From assembly GCF_048771995.1 (NCBI RefSeq), contig NC_133026.1:118563501-118627500 (forward strand): 64,000 nucleotides of DNA. Reading direction: 5' to 3'. The stretch comes from Taeniopygia guttata (lineage: Eukaryota > Chordata > Aves > Passeriformes > Estrildidae). Shown here one piece after another: positions 13,340-26,978 of this stretch. How positions within the stretch are numbered: position 1 is the first letter of the stretch; every line of letters begins with the position of its first letter. The position numbers and the translations under genes were made by a program. The notes under the pieces were generated by a model, which saw nothing but the letters and a program-made list of their open reading frames with translations, searched no databases and was not told the DNA's origin.

Positions 13340-13897
13340 GATAATCCTCCCTGTCTTCTACTCCAGCATTGTGAAATCCACCTGGAGTACAATATCCAGA
13401 CCAGGGGCCTCAGCACAGGAAAACATGGACTTGCTCCAGCCAGCCCAGAGAAGGGCCATGAAGATGCTCAGAAGCCTGGAGCACCTCTCCTGTGAAGGCA
13501 GGCTGAGGGACCTGAGGGATCAGCCTGGAGAAGACGAGTGTCTGAGGAGATTTTATAGCACCCTCCAGTACTTAAAGGGGCTACAACAGAGCTGAAGAGG
13601 GATTTTGTACAAGGGCACGTAATAGGACAAGGACTGAGGGCTTTGAACTGAAAGGTTTGGGTAGGTTTGGGTTCAATATGGGGAAGAATTTTTTCTCTGT
13701 GAGGGTGCTGAGGCACAGGAACAGGCTTCCCAGAGAAGCTGTGGATGTTCCATCCCTGGAAATGTTCAAGGCCAGATTGAGTGGACCTCTGAGTAACCTG
13801 CTCTAGTGGAAGGTGTCCATGACCAAGGCACGGAGATTGGAAAAAAATTATCTTTAAAGTCCCTTCTGATTCAAACCATCCTATAATTCTGTGAATC
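13340..13897 (+). mobile_element. CR1 LINE, about 0.56 kb 3' end
   Basis: The CR1 tail reads through 'cacctggagtacaatatcca' (near 13379), 'gcccagagaagggccatgaa' (13442), 'ggctgagggacctgagggat' (13501), 'gggattttgtacaagggcac' (13599), 'acaggaacaggcttcccaga' (13716), 'ccctggaaatgttcaaggcc' (13754) and the end 'cccttctgattcaaaccatc', then 'ctataattctgtgaatc' (13861-13896). It is well preserved, and the final bases resemble the short CR1 terminal repeat. The 5' truncation point abuts the perfect hairpin at 13286-13337. The antisense frame of 176 codons spanning 13468-13998 and the shorter sense frames are consequences of this element, not genes. Confidence 0.93.
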
Positions 13898-15479
13898 ACT
13901 CCAGCATAGTAACAGATTAGTAGCAAATCTCCTGGATGGACTCCAGTCTTACTTGGAGAAAATGTTCTTATGCCTATTCTAGAGAAAGGAATTAGCATTT
14001 CCCTTCCTATATCTCTGAAAACATAACTTTGAACAGTGAAACAGAAATATTTTAACTTGTAAAATTGTTTTAAAAGTCTGCTTTTCTTCCAAATATTTCA
14101 GTGATTTATGGATTTATACTAATCACACTCCTTTAAACTTTGTGATATGTAATTTTGTGTAAATACCAGTATTTTAATCCCACTGTCTATTAAGAGTTTT
14201 GATACTGATTACTTTAATGTAAGACCTAGGTAAAATGAAGTAACAAAAACTTCATGTTTTCTAGGACTTTAGACTGTGTATATGTATGTGTGTGTGTGTG
14301 TGTGTGTATGTGTGTGTATGTGTGTGTGTGCACGCACACATATGCATTTCTATGTATAAAATGGTAGCTGTAGTATTGCTATGGTTGAAATCAGACCAAA
14401 AAGTGGCACCTACCCTCATTTCAGTTGTATGTAAGGAGTGATACTCCTGTCAAAATCCCAAGTCATACAAGCATATTTTCAGTGTGCTCAGGAGAGAAAA
14501 GTAATTGGGCAGAGACCTTTTCTGGCTGATATTCTGCATATGTAAGAGAGAAGGAAGATGAGAATAAGAGAGATGAGAGAAAAAAGACAAAAAATCTGCA
14601 AGCCACAGTAAATATCTTTACGTTGTGTTTTGAGAGATGTCCAGATAGTGAACATGGAAACATAGCTTTGGGTCTTGCTTCCCTGACAAGATGAGACACC
14701 ACCTCTTAGGCACAGTTAGAGCTTTATGTGCTGTTGATGTGCTGTTAGCTCAGTGTGGGGCACTTTGGGTGCTCTCAGGCACACCTCCATTCTGTATCTG
14801 CAGGCTGCCTGCAAGCATTTCTGCAATCACTGTCACTGCTGCCCAGGAGTTCTCTGTATATAGTGGAGGCAAGCAAACCTGGAAATATGCCATGTTTCTG
14901 GCTTCTTCAAGGCTCCACTTTAAGACTCATATTGACAAAGCCAAAGACTGGCAACATGATTATGAAAAAAACTCCAAACCCCCTAGTGAAAGTACTTGTG
15001 TCAAATGTTGTTTGCCAGAGATTTGGTTTAAATTATGAGCAATTTTCGAAAGTAAAAATATATGGACAAAATAACCTGAAATTAAAGAAAATCTTCCTTA
15101 AAGACAAATTGATGTGAGGATAGGAGAAAGAAAAGGTGTGTAAATACCAGTAAGAGTGGCAGATGTTTTGAGATACAGTGAATACTTCTTAATGCCATCT
15201 CTCAAAACCAATAAGCAGTAATACTGTTTAAATGACATAAATAAATGCTGTACCTATCTTATAATATTCATATAGTGCAAATCTGTCTACAGCTCTGTGG
15301 AAAGAGAGCTGCATCCTCAGCAGAGCTGTGCACCTTCAGAGACATGCAAGGCCTACAGCCAGGCAGGCAAGACACGTCTTGTCTTTCTCCAGCTGTGCTC
15401 CTGCTTGTGGGTTAGCAGAAGACAAAGGGGGATAGCACTTTCTGCCCTGTGATTTTAAGGCATGTAATTAACCTGCTTC
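13898..15479. other. Non-coding, no gene seen
   Basis: Apart from the TG microsatellite at 14275-14344, no repeat or exon is recognised. Two overlapping plus-strand frames of 115 and 120 codons (14691-15117) have no family motif and lie in different phases over the same bases, which argues for chance. Confidence 0.5.
14275..14344. repeat. (TG)n microsatellite
   Basis: About 60 bases of TG dinucleotides with occasional TA interruptions, ending in tgcacgcacacatatgcat. The end is self-complementary to the TG run (tgtgtgc / gcacgca), so it can form a hairpin or Z-DNA. Confidence 0.95.
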
Positions 15480-15780
15480 TATTTACTGGATACACGAATG
15501 CTCCTGGGAGAGTGAACTCTTCTTCTTTGAGGAGTGTAACAAATAAACAAAATGGACTGGCTGTTTAATCAAGTAATTGCCCTAACGATGCCCTCCTAGG
15601 CACAAACACTGGTGGATTTGGGAGAGAGCTTGAGTGTTGTTGACTTTTGGTCATGTTACAAAGGCCATTTATTTACTCAGATTTCTGCTCAGAGAAGAGC
15701 TAAATGGACAGAGTTATTTCCTCTAATCACAGAGGACGGTTTTTAACATTCAGGTTAATTTGGTTATATATTACCACTCT
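15480..15780. promoter_or_regulatory. Possible conserved regulatory element
   Basis: A balanced, low-repeat block with clustered transcription-factor-like words: 'aagtaattgcc' (homeodomain type), 'gtttaatcaa', and 'ggtcatgttacaaaggcc' (half sites of nuclear-receptor type). It contains no microsatellite or transposon. This appearance is typical of vertebrate non-coding conserved elements, but conservation cannot be seen from one sequence, so the call is inference only. Confidence 0.25.
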
Positions 15781-16869
15781 CCAGTTTTTCTTTTATTACC
15801 TTTTTTAAAAAATAATATTTTTGGAGATGTATTCCAGCTCACTAATAAAATAAAATAATTCTAAGATGAATGTACATATTTTCCAGGATTAAGAATTAAA
15901 TTTATGAATGAAATTAAAAAGAAATATTAAACATTAATTCAATTGCCTAATTTCAGATCAATATTGAGTCTGGAGGGCCATATTTATAGGGAATTCACAG
16001 ACCCAACATAAATCCATGGCCAGTTGTATTGAAAGGCAGAAGTGAAATACTTCCAAAAAAATTTAAAAAACCACAGCAACTTGCGGTTTAATTATTAAAT
16101 TATTTTCATACTGTATTTCTTTCCAAACTTTGGTCATCCTTGACAATTTTTTAAACAGCTACAATTGTAAAGTAGCAGTCCTCAGCAAATACTCATCAAT
16201 AGCATTGCCCCAGGAATATAATAAATCCAGAGAAATTCCTTACACCAGCAGAATAAACAACATTCTCCTACATCTCCTTCAAATCTGAATACAAACTGGT
16301 TTTTCATAGCATAGAACTAGAAACTAGTGGAAAGGTTGAGAAAGGACAAACTGATATGGTTAATGTGGGAAGGGGCAGCTTAACAAGACAGCCCCCAAAC
16401 TGTGCCCCTACAGGAGCTGCAACAGGCTGCTGAATTGTCATCTACATCTGGAAGAAAGGAGATTCAACATCTCCTTCTGCAAAGCCTATTAATCCTCTCA
16501 CACTTTCTTTCTTTCAAAGGTGTCTTTCTCGTACACCTTTGGCTGCACTTGCTTTCTGTAGTTACAACAAATGGCTCCTAATGAACAAACAACTCATAAT
16601 CATACCCATTGATCCCAACTCATGAAAGAAACTGCTACTTGACTTTAGATAAGAACAATGAGATGAACAATCATCTTATCCTCAAAATTGCTTCTCCTCA
16701 GTCATTGCCATTTTCCTCTCATTTGGTTGAAGTATTTCACATCTTTTCTTCCTCCATCAGGCTTTAGAGCTGTTGATCTTAGAGGAACACTTTGCATGCT
16801 AGAAGTGGGCAGCTGCGACTGGCTGGGGAAGTGGTCTCTCTGTCAACAAGACCAGAGCCTACAACACTA

Positions 16870-17195
16870 CCAGCTTCTTGTCAGTTTTAATAATTTAATT
16901 TCTAATACCCTAATGCGGTACTAATGTGTTACCCTGTCATCATTTTTAATCCCATTGCACCTGGTCTGTGCTCACTTTTAATGCCACTGTAGTGTTTTTC
17001 AAATTGTAGCTGTTTGTCTCTTCTCTGGCAAAGCGATGTCTGTAATTTAGAGCTGTGTGACAAATCTGCCTCCCTGGTTTAGCTAATGGTTCATTCAACC
17101 AGCCGGACACAGACGCAGCTAGCAGGGCAGAGACAGGAAAATATGTGGGAGTTTCTTTAATCATGTGGTCATTTATTAATGATACTGCTTGCATT
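16870..17195. promoter_or_regulatory. Possible conserved regulatory element
   Basis: The block contains many ATTA/TAAT words: 'ttttaataatttaatttcta', 'tttttaatccc', 'cttttaatgcc', 'tttaatcatgtgg' and 'ttattaatgat'. It also has an unusual group of CpGs around 17034-17117 (gcgatgtctg, agccggacacagacgcag) in otherwise CpG-poor DNA. No repeat family or coding pattern explains it. This is inference; a cross-species alignment would decide. Confidence 0.3.
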
Positions 17196-20100
17196 TGGGA
17201 CTTTTGTAACTCATCAGGGAATCCTACTATTCACAAGTATATAAAAGGGGGATAAAAATATATTTTGTCCTTAAATCCAGGCTGAGGATAACTCACAGTA
17301 GACTGCCCCAAAGCTTGATCTCATCAACATTTTTGTGAGATAATGTGATACAAATTAAAAAAACACTCAAACCATCTGCTTGCCATTGTTTGAAACAGTT
17401 TAAAACAAATTTCAAAAAATGTATAAAAACTTCCTGTAGCTTTTGTAAGTGAAGATTTTTCCTGAACATACTGACACAAATTAGTGGTCTGTATTAGGGG
17501 AACAGTCATCAGCATAAGGATTAAAGTTATAATTTCTTATGCTTATCTTTGCTGGCTGTCCAGCAGGTCATAAACTGGGAATTTGTCCTGCATGTTTGCT
17601 AAGTTTCTGGATGCAGTCCAGTGGTTCTCCTGACATTCCCTCTCTTACTGAAACATGTTGTAATGGCTAAGGTTGTGCATAACCTGCTAATGAGGTCATA
17701 TAACAGTTGCTCTGTTACTCTCAGTTGTTACAGGAACCACAGTTCATTCTTTCTGGCCTTTTTGTAAGGCATTTTGTAATAGTTTAACAGTGATAGTTTA
17801 GTGAAGGAACTGTGTCTGACCAAATTTCATGCAGACATGGGAGAGTTGTAAAGAATACACACACCATGTGTAGCAGAAAAACACAATACAGTGTGCTTTG
17901 GGCATAGTATCCTTTCTTTCAGGGAGACCACATGTCTAACTGGTAGTTGTTTCATGATCCCTGTTTTTCTTAATTTATTTATATATCTTTATGTTAGTGT
18001 GTGTTGACTGTTCTACTCCAGAAGGAACACTTAAATGAAAATATTGAATTCAAATATATTAAAGTGTTCACATGAGATGACGTCTTTGTTGGTGTTACTG
18101 AGGGAGGTGCTAAAGAAATGGGTGATCTTTAATGTTTATAATGGGCACCACTCTAGAGAATCAGAGGACGTACAAGGTTTTATTTTATTTCACAATTTTT
18201 TTCCATAGAGGGGATTGCTAACCACTTTTATAAACCTACTGCCTTGTTCAACAGTTTGGCACAAACTTCAAGGGGCTATTCCAGCTGCATCTGATCGATC
18301 CTTGCCACAATGAATAGAGATTAAAAGGCCTTCTGGTATTATGGGTGTTTGTCTTCTTTTATTCCTACTGGACTACACAAACTGCCCTTCACACTGGCCA
18401 GTTTTCAAACATGAGAATACAAACTGGGGATTAAACTAAGAGGGAAGTGCTTTTTATTGGATCTAAATGGTTTTTTTGCTATACAAGCAGAACACAAAGA
18501 TCTAGTAAGAAAAATAAACACATTTTCTTAATTTATCTTGCCATGAGAATTCAGTGTATCCAAGAGAAACTTTGTTTACTTCCTTTTCCAAACACATTCC
18601 TTTGAAGTCAGAAAAACTAAAGGTATTTGATATGTGTCCAATATTCTCAGGATCATATGCCCAGTTGCAGTAATCTTTTTTTTACATATTTTATTTTAAG
18701 ATGAGCTAATGAGTCACATTCACTGCACTCATTTATGTTTTATGATGGCATTTCAGAAGTCATGTTGTACAGAGTTACATACTCAGGCTCACACCTATGC
18801 AGAGGCAGTGCAAATTGGCACCACAATTATGTTGCCAGGAAAAGGCACATTTTCAGAGCATACATAAGTTTATCTATGGTCAACAAAGTAATACAGTGAG
18901 AGGTGTCCACCCAGTTGAGCAAGACACTCAAAAAATACTTTTACACAATGAAAGGAAAATTCTGAAAGGCAGAAGTTCATTTGCACAGGGTATAAGGTGA
19001 AAAATTGTGCTACTGTCTTAATTAAATCAATTTTCAGTACTGGAGATTCAAGATGTCCTGAAGGCAAATTCAGAAATTTGGCTTAATTCTGACAGCTCCC
19101 CATGGCAGCTCTGAGACCCGAATAACAGAGAAGGGGCCTGCGGATATCAGGATATTTCAGACACAAGTGTTCTCCACTGTCTTTACATCAATAGTTGTTC
19201 AGCTGCCCATGCCTCCCACATCACTACCCTCTTCTCACAGCAGTCCTGGCTTTCCCTTATTGGCCCATGCATGCTTCCTTCAATGTACTCATGTCTTTCC
19301 AGTGTCAGATCCCCACTGAGTCTACCATGATCTAGTAAACCCATATTTTTGTATCTCCTAAGATTAGTTAAATTGTGTTGGCAGCATTAGAAGTTGTACA
19401 ATGTCAAAATGTCCTTTTTTCACATGGATTTCAATTACCTCTACTCATGGATTAAAGTGAGTGAGAATAGATACAGGGATTTAGTTTTTCATAAGGAGCA
19501 TTTAGAAAAGATGGCAAAAAGCCTTCTAGACAAGATGAAGATTTTTTGTGTATTGTTTAATACTAGATTTGAAGGTCCAACCTAAACCTAGCTTAAACAA
19601 AAGGGAGTTCATTCATTAAATTCACTGGTTTAGGATCAGACTATAAACATAATCTTTTTTTACAGTCTACTAGCCTATTGAAACAGTACAAAAACCAAAT
19701 CAACATGAGGTGTTGGTTCAGAGATACACGAATCTAAAATTTAAGAAATCTAGAAAAGTCTAAATGTCTTGTGTTAGTAATATTTTAATCTTTATAATTA
19801 AAGCATGGTCAACATTCTTAAAAGTTTAATTTATTATGACAAAGTATTATGCAGGCCCAATAACTTTTGAAGTGTCACAGATATCCGTAAAACATCTAAC
19901 ATGGATTTTTTGTGAACTTATTGCTCCTTAAAATTACTGTAGACCACTTACCACAAAATCAGAAAATAGGTGCTGCATGATTTACTGTAGAAGGGAAGAT
20001 AATTAACTCTAATTAATTCATTACACCTCAGATTACCTAATGACATCAAAACCCTACTACTACAGATAACACAAAAAATTTCCTACTAACTAAAAATTTC

Positions 20101-22450
20101 CTTTTCATCAAGTTACCAAATATGATTTATCCAATGTTCCTGATGCGCTAATTTTTCTCAGATGTTTTCTCTGACTCTGGGTAAGAGCCAGTTTCTGGAG
20201 AGTGCCCTGCATTTTTCTGGACAATCAAGTTGTGTGTTAAGAGCTTCAAGACTGGCTTTGGTACACAGCCATTGTGAGGAAATCGCAGTGTATAGAGTCC
20301 AATGCTGAGAAATAAAAGTTTCTCAATCCCTGATTTATGACTGCTCACACCAGAGTCACTGACAGTTAAAGGAAATAATTACATCTAGCTTAACTGTAAA
20401 GTATGATTATTCTTGTTTTGATATTACTAGTGTTAGTTGTTGTTGTCTAGCTGCTATTTATAACATGTAATTTTTGTGTTTCTGTTCTGGTAAGGCGCAC
20501 CTTCTTTCTGGCAAAACCAGAATGTTTTGTTTCTGAGTCAAGCATTGAGATTAAAAACTGAAACTGAAGGAAAATTCTAAAAGAAATTAATTCTTGAATA
20601 ACTAAAAAAAAAAAAAATAGAAAAAGAAAAAGATAAATTAAAATAGAAACCAGTGAGATTGGATTCAATGATTAAATTTATATTCCTTCACTGCAGAAAT
20701 ATACTGGGACAATGTAATAAAGCATTTCAGGTTAAGCTAATTCTTATTTCTTGAAAATAATATAATAACAAAGTAATTTTGGCAAAGATTTTGGCCCAGT
20801 GCTGCAAGGAATCCTTTCTGAATCAGCACAAAATAAGTCATTGAGACCAGAAATTCATTATCCTAAATTACCACAGTTTGAAGGAAAAAGTTAACCTTTA
20901 CAAGTGGGTCCTAGATAACTTACATTTATAAAAAGATGCTGCAGTGGTGCCTATTCATAATTGGAAATATAATACATATCAAATTATGTGAAGCTTTTCA
21001 ATCTATTTTGCTTAAGAATATACCGTAGGCAGGTGTCAGAAAGGAACATCACAGCTTGGTGTAAGACATCAGGCTGCAATTTGTGACAATAAGAAATATA
21101 AATCAAGGCGGACTGAATCCCAGAAGACACTGACATCGTGGTACTTCTTCATCGCTGCAAATAAATATCTTTACAAAAGACCCTTTGCCAAACTCCTAAT
21201 TGTCTGTGTTTAGTGCAAAGTTCCTTCAAACATAGATGTTCCCTTCTAAAAGCACACAGAGGCAGTCTGCATTAACAGCCTTTGGGTCAGCTTTGAAACA
21301 CTTGCATGAAATTGCATGTGGAGTCTTGTACTGTCCCTATTCCTTGGATAATGCAAAATTTCAGTCCCTAGGCCTCTTAAGTTTGCACATTTCATGAGCT
21401 GTATATGGAATTTGAGAAAAGTGTGAGAAATAGAAACTTTTAGGCAATAAAAGCCTATGATTCAATTATTTATTGAAAACATGTCTCTCTGATAATTTAA
21501 TTTTTTACTTTAAACAGTATAATTACTTTGCAAATTGTTAGTTTTTATGCACTGGGGCAATTTCAAATTAACTTATTTCCTCTATTAAATCTAAGGAAAA
21601 ACACATTGGCACAAAAATAAAAGTTGCTGACACTTACAGAAAAAAAAATCGTGAGTAGTTTTTTGAAGTAATGATCAAGTTATTATATGTAAAAGGCTTG
21701 TGCTGCCATTGCAGTAATTTTTCTTTTTTTTTTTACTCTTCAATAGAGCCATTTATGATGAGGATGTTTCAGACACTTAGATTGTATTACTGTGTTCACT
21801 AGTTACCCTGGAGAAGTGAGCTCTTTGCCTCTTCTCCAAAGTCATCCATCACTAACCTTAAACACTTGAACATTTTCTAGGGAGATTAGCACTATATGAG
21901 TCCTAAAGCCCCACTTAAAAAGATGGGAACATTTAAGGTGTGACAGGGGAAATACGGGAAGCATGAATCATCTGAGATTTCCTAATGCTACTAGATTACA
22001 AATGACAAAAAGCACAATTTGTAGAAAACTACAGGTAGATTGTCCTTAACTGTCCCTTCATTGTTAAAATCCAAGACTTTCCTTACTCATAGTATTTCAC
22101 TTTAAGTAATGTGCTTGACATGTATCATATCAAGTAAGTTCCTTGAGAACTGACATTTTTCTACGCATTTACAAAGCAGCTGTTAAAAGTTATTTCAATT
22201 CCTTGTATTACTTTTAAAATCCAACTTCACTATGACTGAATACTACAGCAGCACCACCTAACCAACTACTCACTTTTATCATTGTGAGGTTATGTAGTGA
22301 TACAAGCTAAAAACCCCATAAAATTAATTTCTACTTCCATTCCTGTAGTGTTGAATTCTAACACCTATACATCTGCCAAGAAAGCATTCATCTGCAGCTT
22401 TAAACAAAGTCCTTCCCAGTTCTCTCTTTGTCTTTGGTGTTTTGTTTTGG
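17196..22450. other. Non-coding AT-rich DNA, no gene seen
   Basis: More than 5 kb with no exon, repeat family or CpG cluster that I can support. There is an isolated TATATAAAAGGGG word at 17239 without other promoter features, and a 14-A run at 20604-20617. All open frames are under 75 codons. Confidence 0.55.
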
Positions 22451-22452
22451 CA

Positions 22453-22513
22453 TTCTTTTGTTGTTTTCTTTTCTTTTCTTTTCCTTTTTTATTTTTTTTA
22501 AATTTATTTTACT
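22453..22513. repeat. T-rich simple repeat with TTTTC units
   Basis: Pyrimidine-rich low-complexity tract containing several TTTTC/TTTTG units, followed by T runs broken by single A residues. It accounts for the hydrophobic Phe/Leu/Ser-rich stretch of the 106-codon frame that crosses it. Confidence 0.85.
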
Positions 22514-25500
22514 GCATTTTGATTAGCAAACAATATCTGGTTCTTCTTCAGCCTTTACCTCTTCCAGAAAACTTAGGGATAAAAACTACAATTCCTAAAG
22601 TAATAAATGATTCCTAGAAGTCTTTTTGTATTTTATATCTCAAAGATGAAAGAACTGGATCTGATGTTACAACACTGCAAAATTCCACCATGATGTCTTA
22701 GATACTCAAATCCAATAAAATATATTGTTCTCATGCTAACCCACACCCACTGCCACCCCAAGGGGATTTTTCTTTTACTTCTCCAAGTCTTCTCCAAAAC
22801 ATAGTGTATAATACACAAAATAACATTTGGATGTTGGTTCTTTAACCTCCAAGAATTCTATCTTGGACATTTTCACATTTTTCCATGCAGATTAAAACAT
22901 ACTTGAGAACACTGTCCTGCTAGATGACAGTCACTCTCATGAACATAAAAGTGGTATTTCAAAAGACTGGGTGAGTTACTGGATGCATTTTAGAGGTTTC
23001 TTTGGAGAGATGGATCTTGATGAACGTCACCTCTTTTTCTTGTGTGCTTTTCTTTCTGTGTGGGTTTTTGGCTTTTTGGGGTGGCAGTGCGTGTGGGTTG
23101 TCTTTGCTTTACAAGACCTAATATTTTGTGCTTTACTTCCTGATCATAACTAATAGTTGAAGCCAGGGGAAAAAAATAGAAAATACATGGTAATTAATTT
23201 CTATTTAAACAGTAGATATGTTAATTTATATTTCCCTCTGGGGGGAAGGTGTGTTTACACAACCATCACAAATATCATCCTGTGGCCAGCTCACAGTTCC
23301 AGAGTTCAAATGATCCAGATTTCATGGGATAATGCAAAAGGTATTTCAGAAAAGCTTAAATTGTGCTTTTATAAATACTTTGCTCTTTTAAATTTTGCTA
23401 ATTATGTGGGTTTGCTAGCATATAGAAAGCAAACTGAAAAACAAGTAAATTTCATGAGAATAGCTTATTGTCTGAATGGTAAATTGTTGAGTTTCTGTAC
23501 TTTTTATAAGTCAATCAAAAAGGTTTTCTCTTGCAGAGAATGTATTGCTCATACTCTTTTACTGCTGTCTCACTGATATCAAGCAGATTGGAGTTATACA
23601 AAGTCATACAAAGTGTTGTTATGCAGTGAGAGACAAGGATTTATTAGGTAACTATGTATGAGAAACAGGAAATTATATGTCTTTATAAATATCTGAGATT
23701 TTGTTCCCTGGCTGGAACACTTTCTGAACTTCACTTTCTTGGTTCTCATCCACTCTTGCACCTAGTGATCAGTTGAAACCAACCTTGAACAATATTCCTG
23801 GCAAATGCTATTATCTTGTATTTTCCATTCTGTTTGAAAATATTTCTTTGATCTTTCATGCTCTAAGTTTACAAAAAAATTTCTAACACTGATTTTCGGA
23901 TGATAAACATAAATTTTAGTATCCGTTAAGCTAAAGAGATGTCCTTATTATTGTGCAATCAATCATAGAGCATAAAAAATAAACAGGAACTCAAAGTTCA
24001 CATTTCATTTGAAGTTGTGAACTGTTTCCTACGGGTAATTTTTTGGGAGGAATCTTATTTATTTCTAAACAGCTTGGGCTTCTTTGTCTCTGTGCAGCTC
24101 ATAGAGTTGCACACACACACACAGAAAACTCCCTATACACAGTAGGGAGCAGCTCCTCAGTTTTGTTTTATTTCATCCCATCTGTTATTTCTCACCTGAA
24201 CAAGAAAGGATAGGAATATCACTTTCTTTTCTTCATGTTGGTTTATGGATATCCAATATAGTTCTAGTGTAATCCTCTGGACTTCAGCAAAAAACAATAC
24301 CTAAAACCATCCCACCCCCCACTCATTTGTGAGACATTTAATTTGTTTTATTTTGCAAGGTATTGACATTCCAATCTTGTGTGAAAAGTTCCCCACTGCA
24401 GCTGATTTGGGGGAGCAAGAAAAAGAGAAAAATACTTACTGTTTTTAAAATAATGCCTAAATTACAGGTCAAGCAATGTTTAGTACAATATTTGTCCTTT
24501 AGACTGAGGCATGCCAGAAATGGTAGTTTCAAGTTGTGATTAGGAAGGAGGAGAAATAGAGGAGACAGGTAGGAACAAAGAAGTTTCCTGTGAGCAATGG
24601 AATGACTGTAAAGAAAACAGGCACATGTAAAAGATAGGAGAATCATTGAGATGAAATTACAGCTGGCCAAAGCAGCCATCAAAAAAACCAGTTCCCATAT
24701 CTTAGAACTGTCCATCCCTTTCCCAACACAAAGATGTGCTGAGTAATTTCCAGGGAAAAAAAGTATTAGAAATATTTTCTGAATTATAAAATCTAATTCA
24801 TCTTCCTGTGAGGTGCAACACAAGCAAGGTTTAGCAGTGGTCCATTGAGCAAGACTCTTGTTTCTAGCTCCAACTAATGTCAAATGCTGTCTGTAGCAGA
24901 GGACCTTGAGGTAGATAGACAGTACCAAATAACATAATTTTAGGAAAAAATTCTTCTTATTGACATTAGTCTTAAATCTAGTGTCACTTTCCAGTCAGAA
25001 GATTTTTTTTTTTCCTAGTGGGTAGGCTTATTTTCTTCCCATTCTTCTGCAATTTAGTCAGGAAGTCTTTTGCCTCTATTTCTCTTTTGAATTCTCCCAA
25101 GGTTTTTAACTTAATAGTACCTTGTAGTGACAAGCTTTAGTCATTGTCAATTTGACTTCTAGAAATGTAATTGTTTTTACTGGTTTGGGTTTCTCTTACT
25201 TTCAAAGAATAGCCTCTTCTTTCATGGAAATGGGAACTCTCTTGACTCTATTTGCCTTCATTTAGCCATTTATTATTCTTATTCTCTCCAGCTGAGCCTC
25301 TCCTATTTCTCTCCTTTCTAAATAAAGAAGTCACAGACAGTTTCGATCACTCTTAATGTGGAATGTTTCCTGCACCCATGACATCTCTTATCAGGCACTT
25401 CTATTAATAGAAATTAGGGAATTGAAAATTTAAACTTGCACTAAATTTTGTGTTTGGGTTCTCGCTTGTAAAATAAGGCAAAATGATGCTAACTTGCTCA

Positions 25501-26938
25501 CATACTTATTACTAATCTGTGTGCCGATTCTGTTGTTTGATTGCATTTTCATTGCATATTTTGGTGCTTTTGTTTTGAATCCAACAGCATCTGCCGTCTC
25601 CATTTCCACACGCAGTCCACCTTTGGGCAGAAGATACCATGATAAAAACTAATCTCAGGGTATGAAATTTGTCTTCCCTTTTGTAATTTATTTCTGCCAT
25701 AGCATCATCAGTGTTTAATAGATGACACTGGTTTTGTTTTTCTCTGTCACAAACATCACCTGAGAAGTCTGTACAGTCATTTCTGCTTCTCCTTTCCTAC
25801 CCTGTGCTCAGCAGGGATGTAATCAGGAGATAGCTGCTAGAGGATGCATTTCCAAATTGGATTAATATGGTCTGCAATTCCTATAAGATATCCATATCCA
25901 TATCTCTTATTTCAGTCTTCGTTCATCCTTCTCATGAGCACTTTAAAACAAATGCAGCTACCATTAGGCCCTCATATATCACTGTTTATTAAGATTGTAC
26001 ATGACCAACAAAAGAAATTAAATCACAGAAATTAGACATAATCTCAACACATAATCCATGACTGAGTGAGCTTTTCTAAAATCCTAAGCAGTTTTTTTTT
26101 TACATGGTTGCCTCATGGATCCAGCCAGCAATGCTAACTCAGTACCACCCAGAACATCTCAGCACAGCAAGTTCATAAGTTCAGCTAGCAATTTTCTTCA
26201 ACACAAGTGACAGGGATGGGATTCTTGCAGCAAAGTAAAGGGGGACATATTTCAAGGCATAGCCATCATTTTTTTTTCCCCCGATATCTGCCAAGTCATT
26301 CAAAATAAAAAGAGGCTGTTGGCAAGACTTCAAAAGGAGGCTTGTGGATGAAGTACTAGATACACTATTTTACCTGGCTAAGCTCTTGGAGACCAACAAA
26401 GATAAAACACATAACTTTTGGGTCAGCCAGGAACCTCTTTGCAAAACTACAGATGGAAAGTTGCCTGGTCATTGTAAAGTTACAAGGTATTCAAAGATTA
26501 CAAAACAGTACATTGCCCTTTCATTGTGGATATTAATTTCTGTAAGACATAAATCAAGCATATGCTTTAGAGATGAGAAATATCATAAACATGAAGCAGA
26601 ATGTAACTCTACATGGCTATTTTCTTGGTAAAACTGCTAGTTATCAATTTGCATTTTCTTCAAACTACAATTATCCTAAAGTATTGAAAGTTCTAGCATA
26701 AAAAAGCAAATATTTACATGACAGCAGAACTGGCCAGCTTCTTTTCCTCGGTGCAAAATTTTGATATTTGATTGCATTCTAAATTGAACTAAAAAGGCAT
26801 CTCTGCGTACTTTGAGCAAAGCTGAGTCACCAATGGACTAAATATGTTCCCAGGGAGGTATGGTGATAAAATATCAACTGGATCTGGTGGTGTAACCATA
26901 TCCTATAACCATGATTAAGGAGGAAAATAACGAAGACT
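22514..26938. other. Non-coding, no supported gene
   Basis: This interval holds the longest frames outside the CpG island: 139 codons at 23157-23576 (+) and 196 codons at 24338-24928 (-). Neither shows a domain, a promoter or a convincing splice-site framework. The first is rich in residues encoded by AT-rich codons and the second is Leu/Phe/Ser/Cys-rich. A short (CA)n lies at 24109-24123. A region at about 25500-25720 has the look of a conserved non-coding element (ttgattgcattttcattgca), but nothing decisive. Confidence 0.5.
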
Positions 26939-26978
26939 AAAAAAAAACAAAACAAAACAAAAAAAACCCAAACCAAAA
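26939..26978. repeat. A-rich (AAAAC)n simple repeat
   Basis: A low-complexity tract made of A runs separated by single C residues, grading into 'aaacccaaaccaaaact'. Confidence 0.85.

Noticed and set aside
13468..13998. 176-codon minus-strand frame
   Set aside because: It is antisense to a CR1 3' end for most of its length, an artefact of the repeat.
17239..17251. TATATAAAAGGGG word
   Set aside because: It is isolated in AT-rich DNA. No well-placed initiator, ATG or CpG context supports a promoter.
21003..21027. Strong resemblance to mature miR-137 (shared core ttgcttaagaata and a nearby cgtag)
   Set aside because: The seed end and the 3' end differ, and the upstream 80 bases do not contain a complementary arm, so no precursor hairpin can form. 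Treated as coincidence.
23157..23576. 139-codon plus-strand frame
   Set aside because: Composition follows AT-rich codons, with no motif and no flanking promoter or splice-site support.
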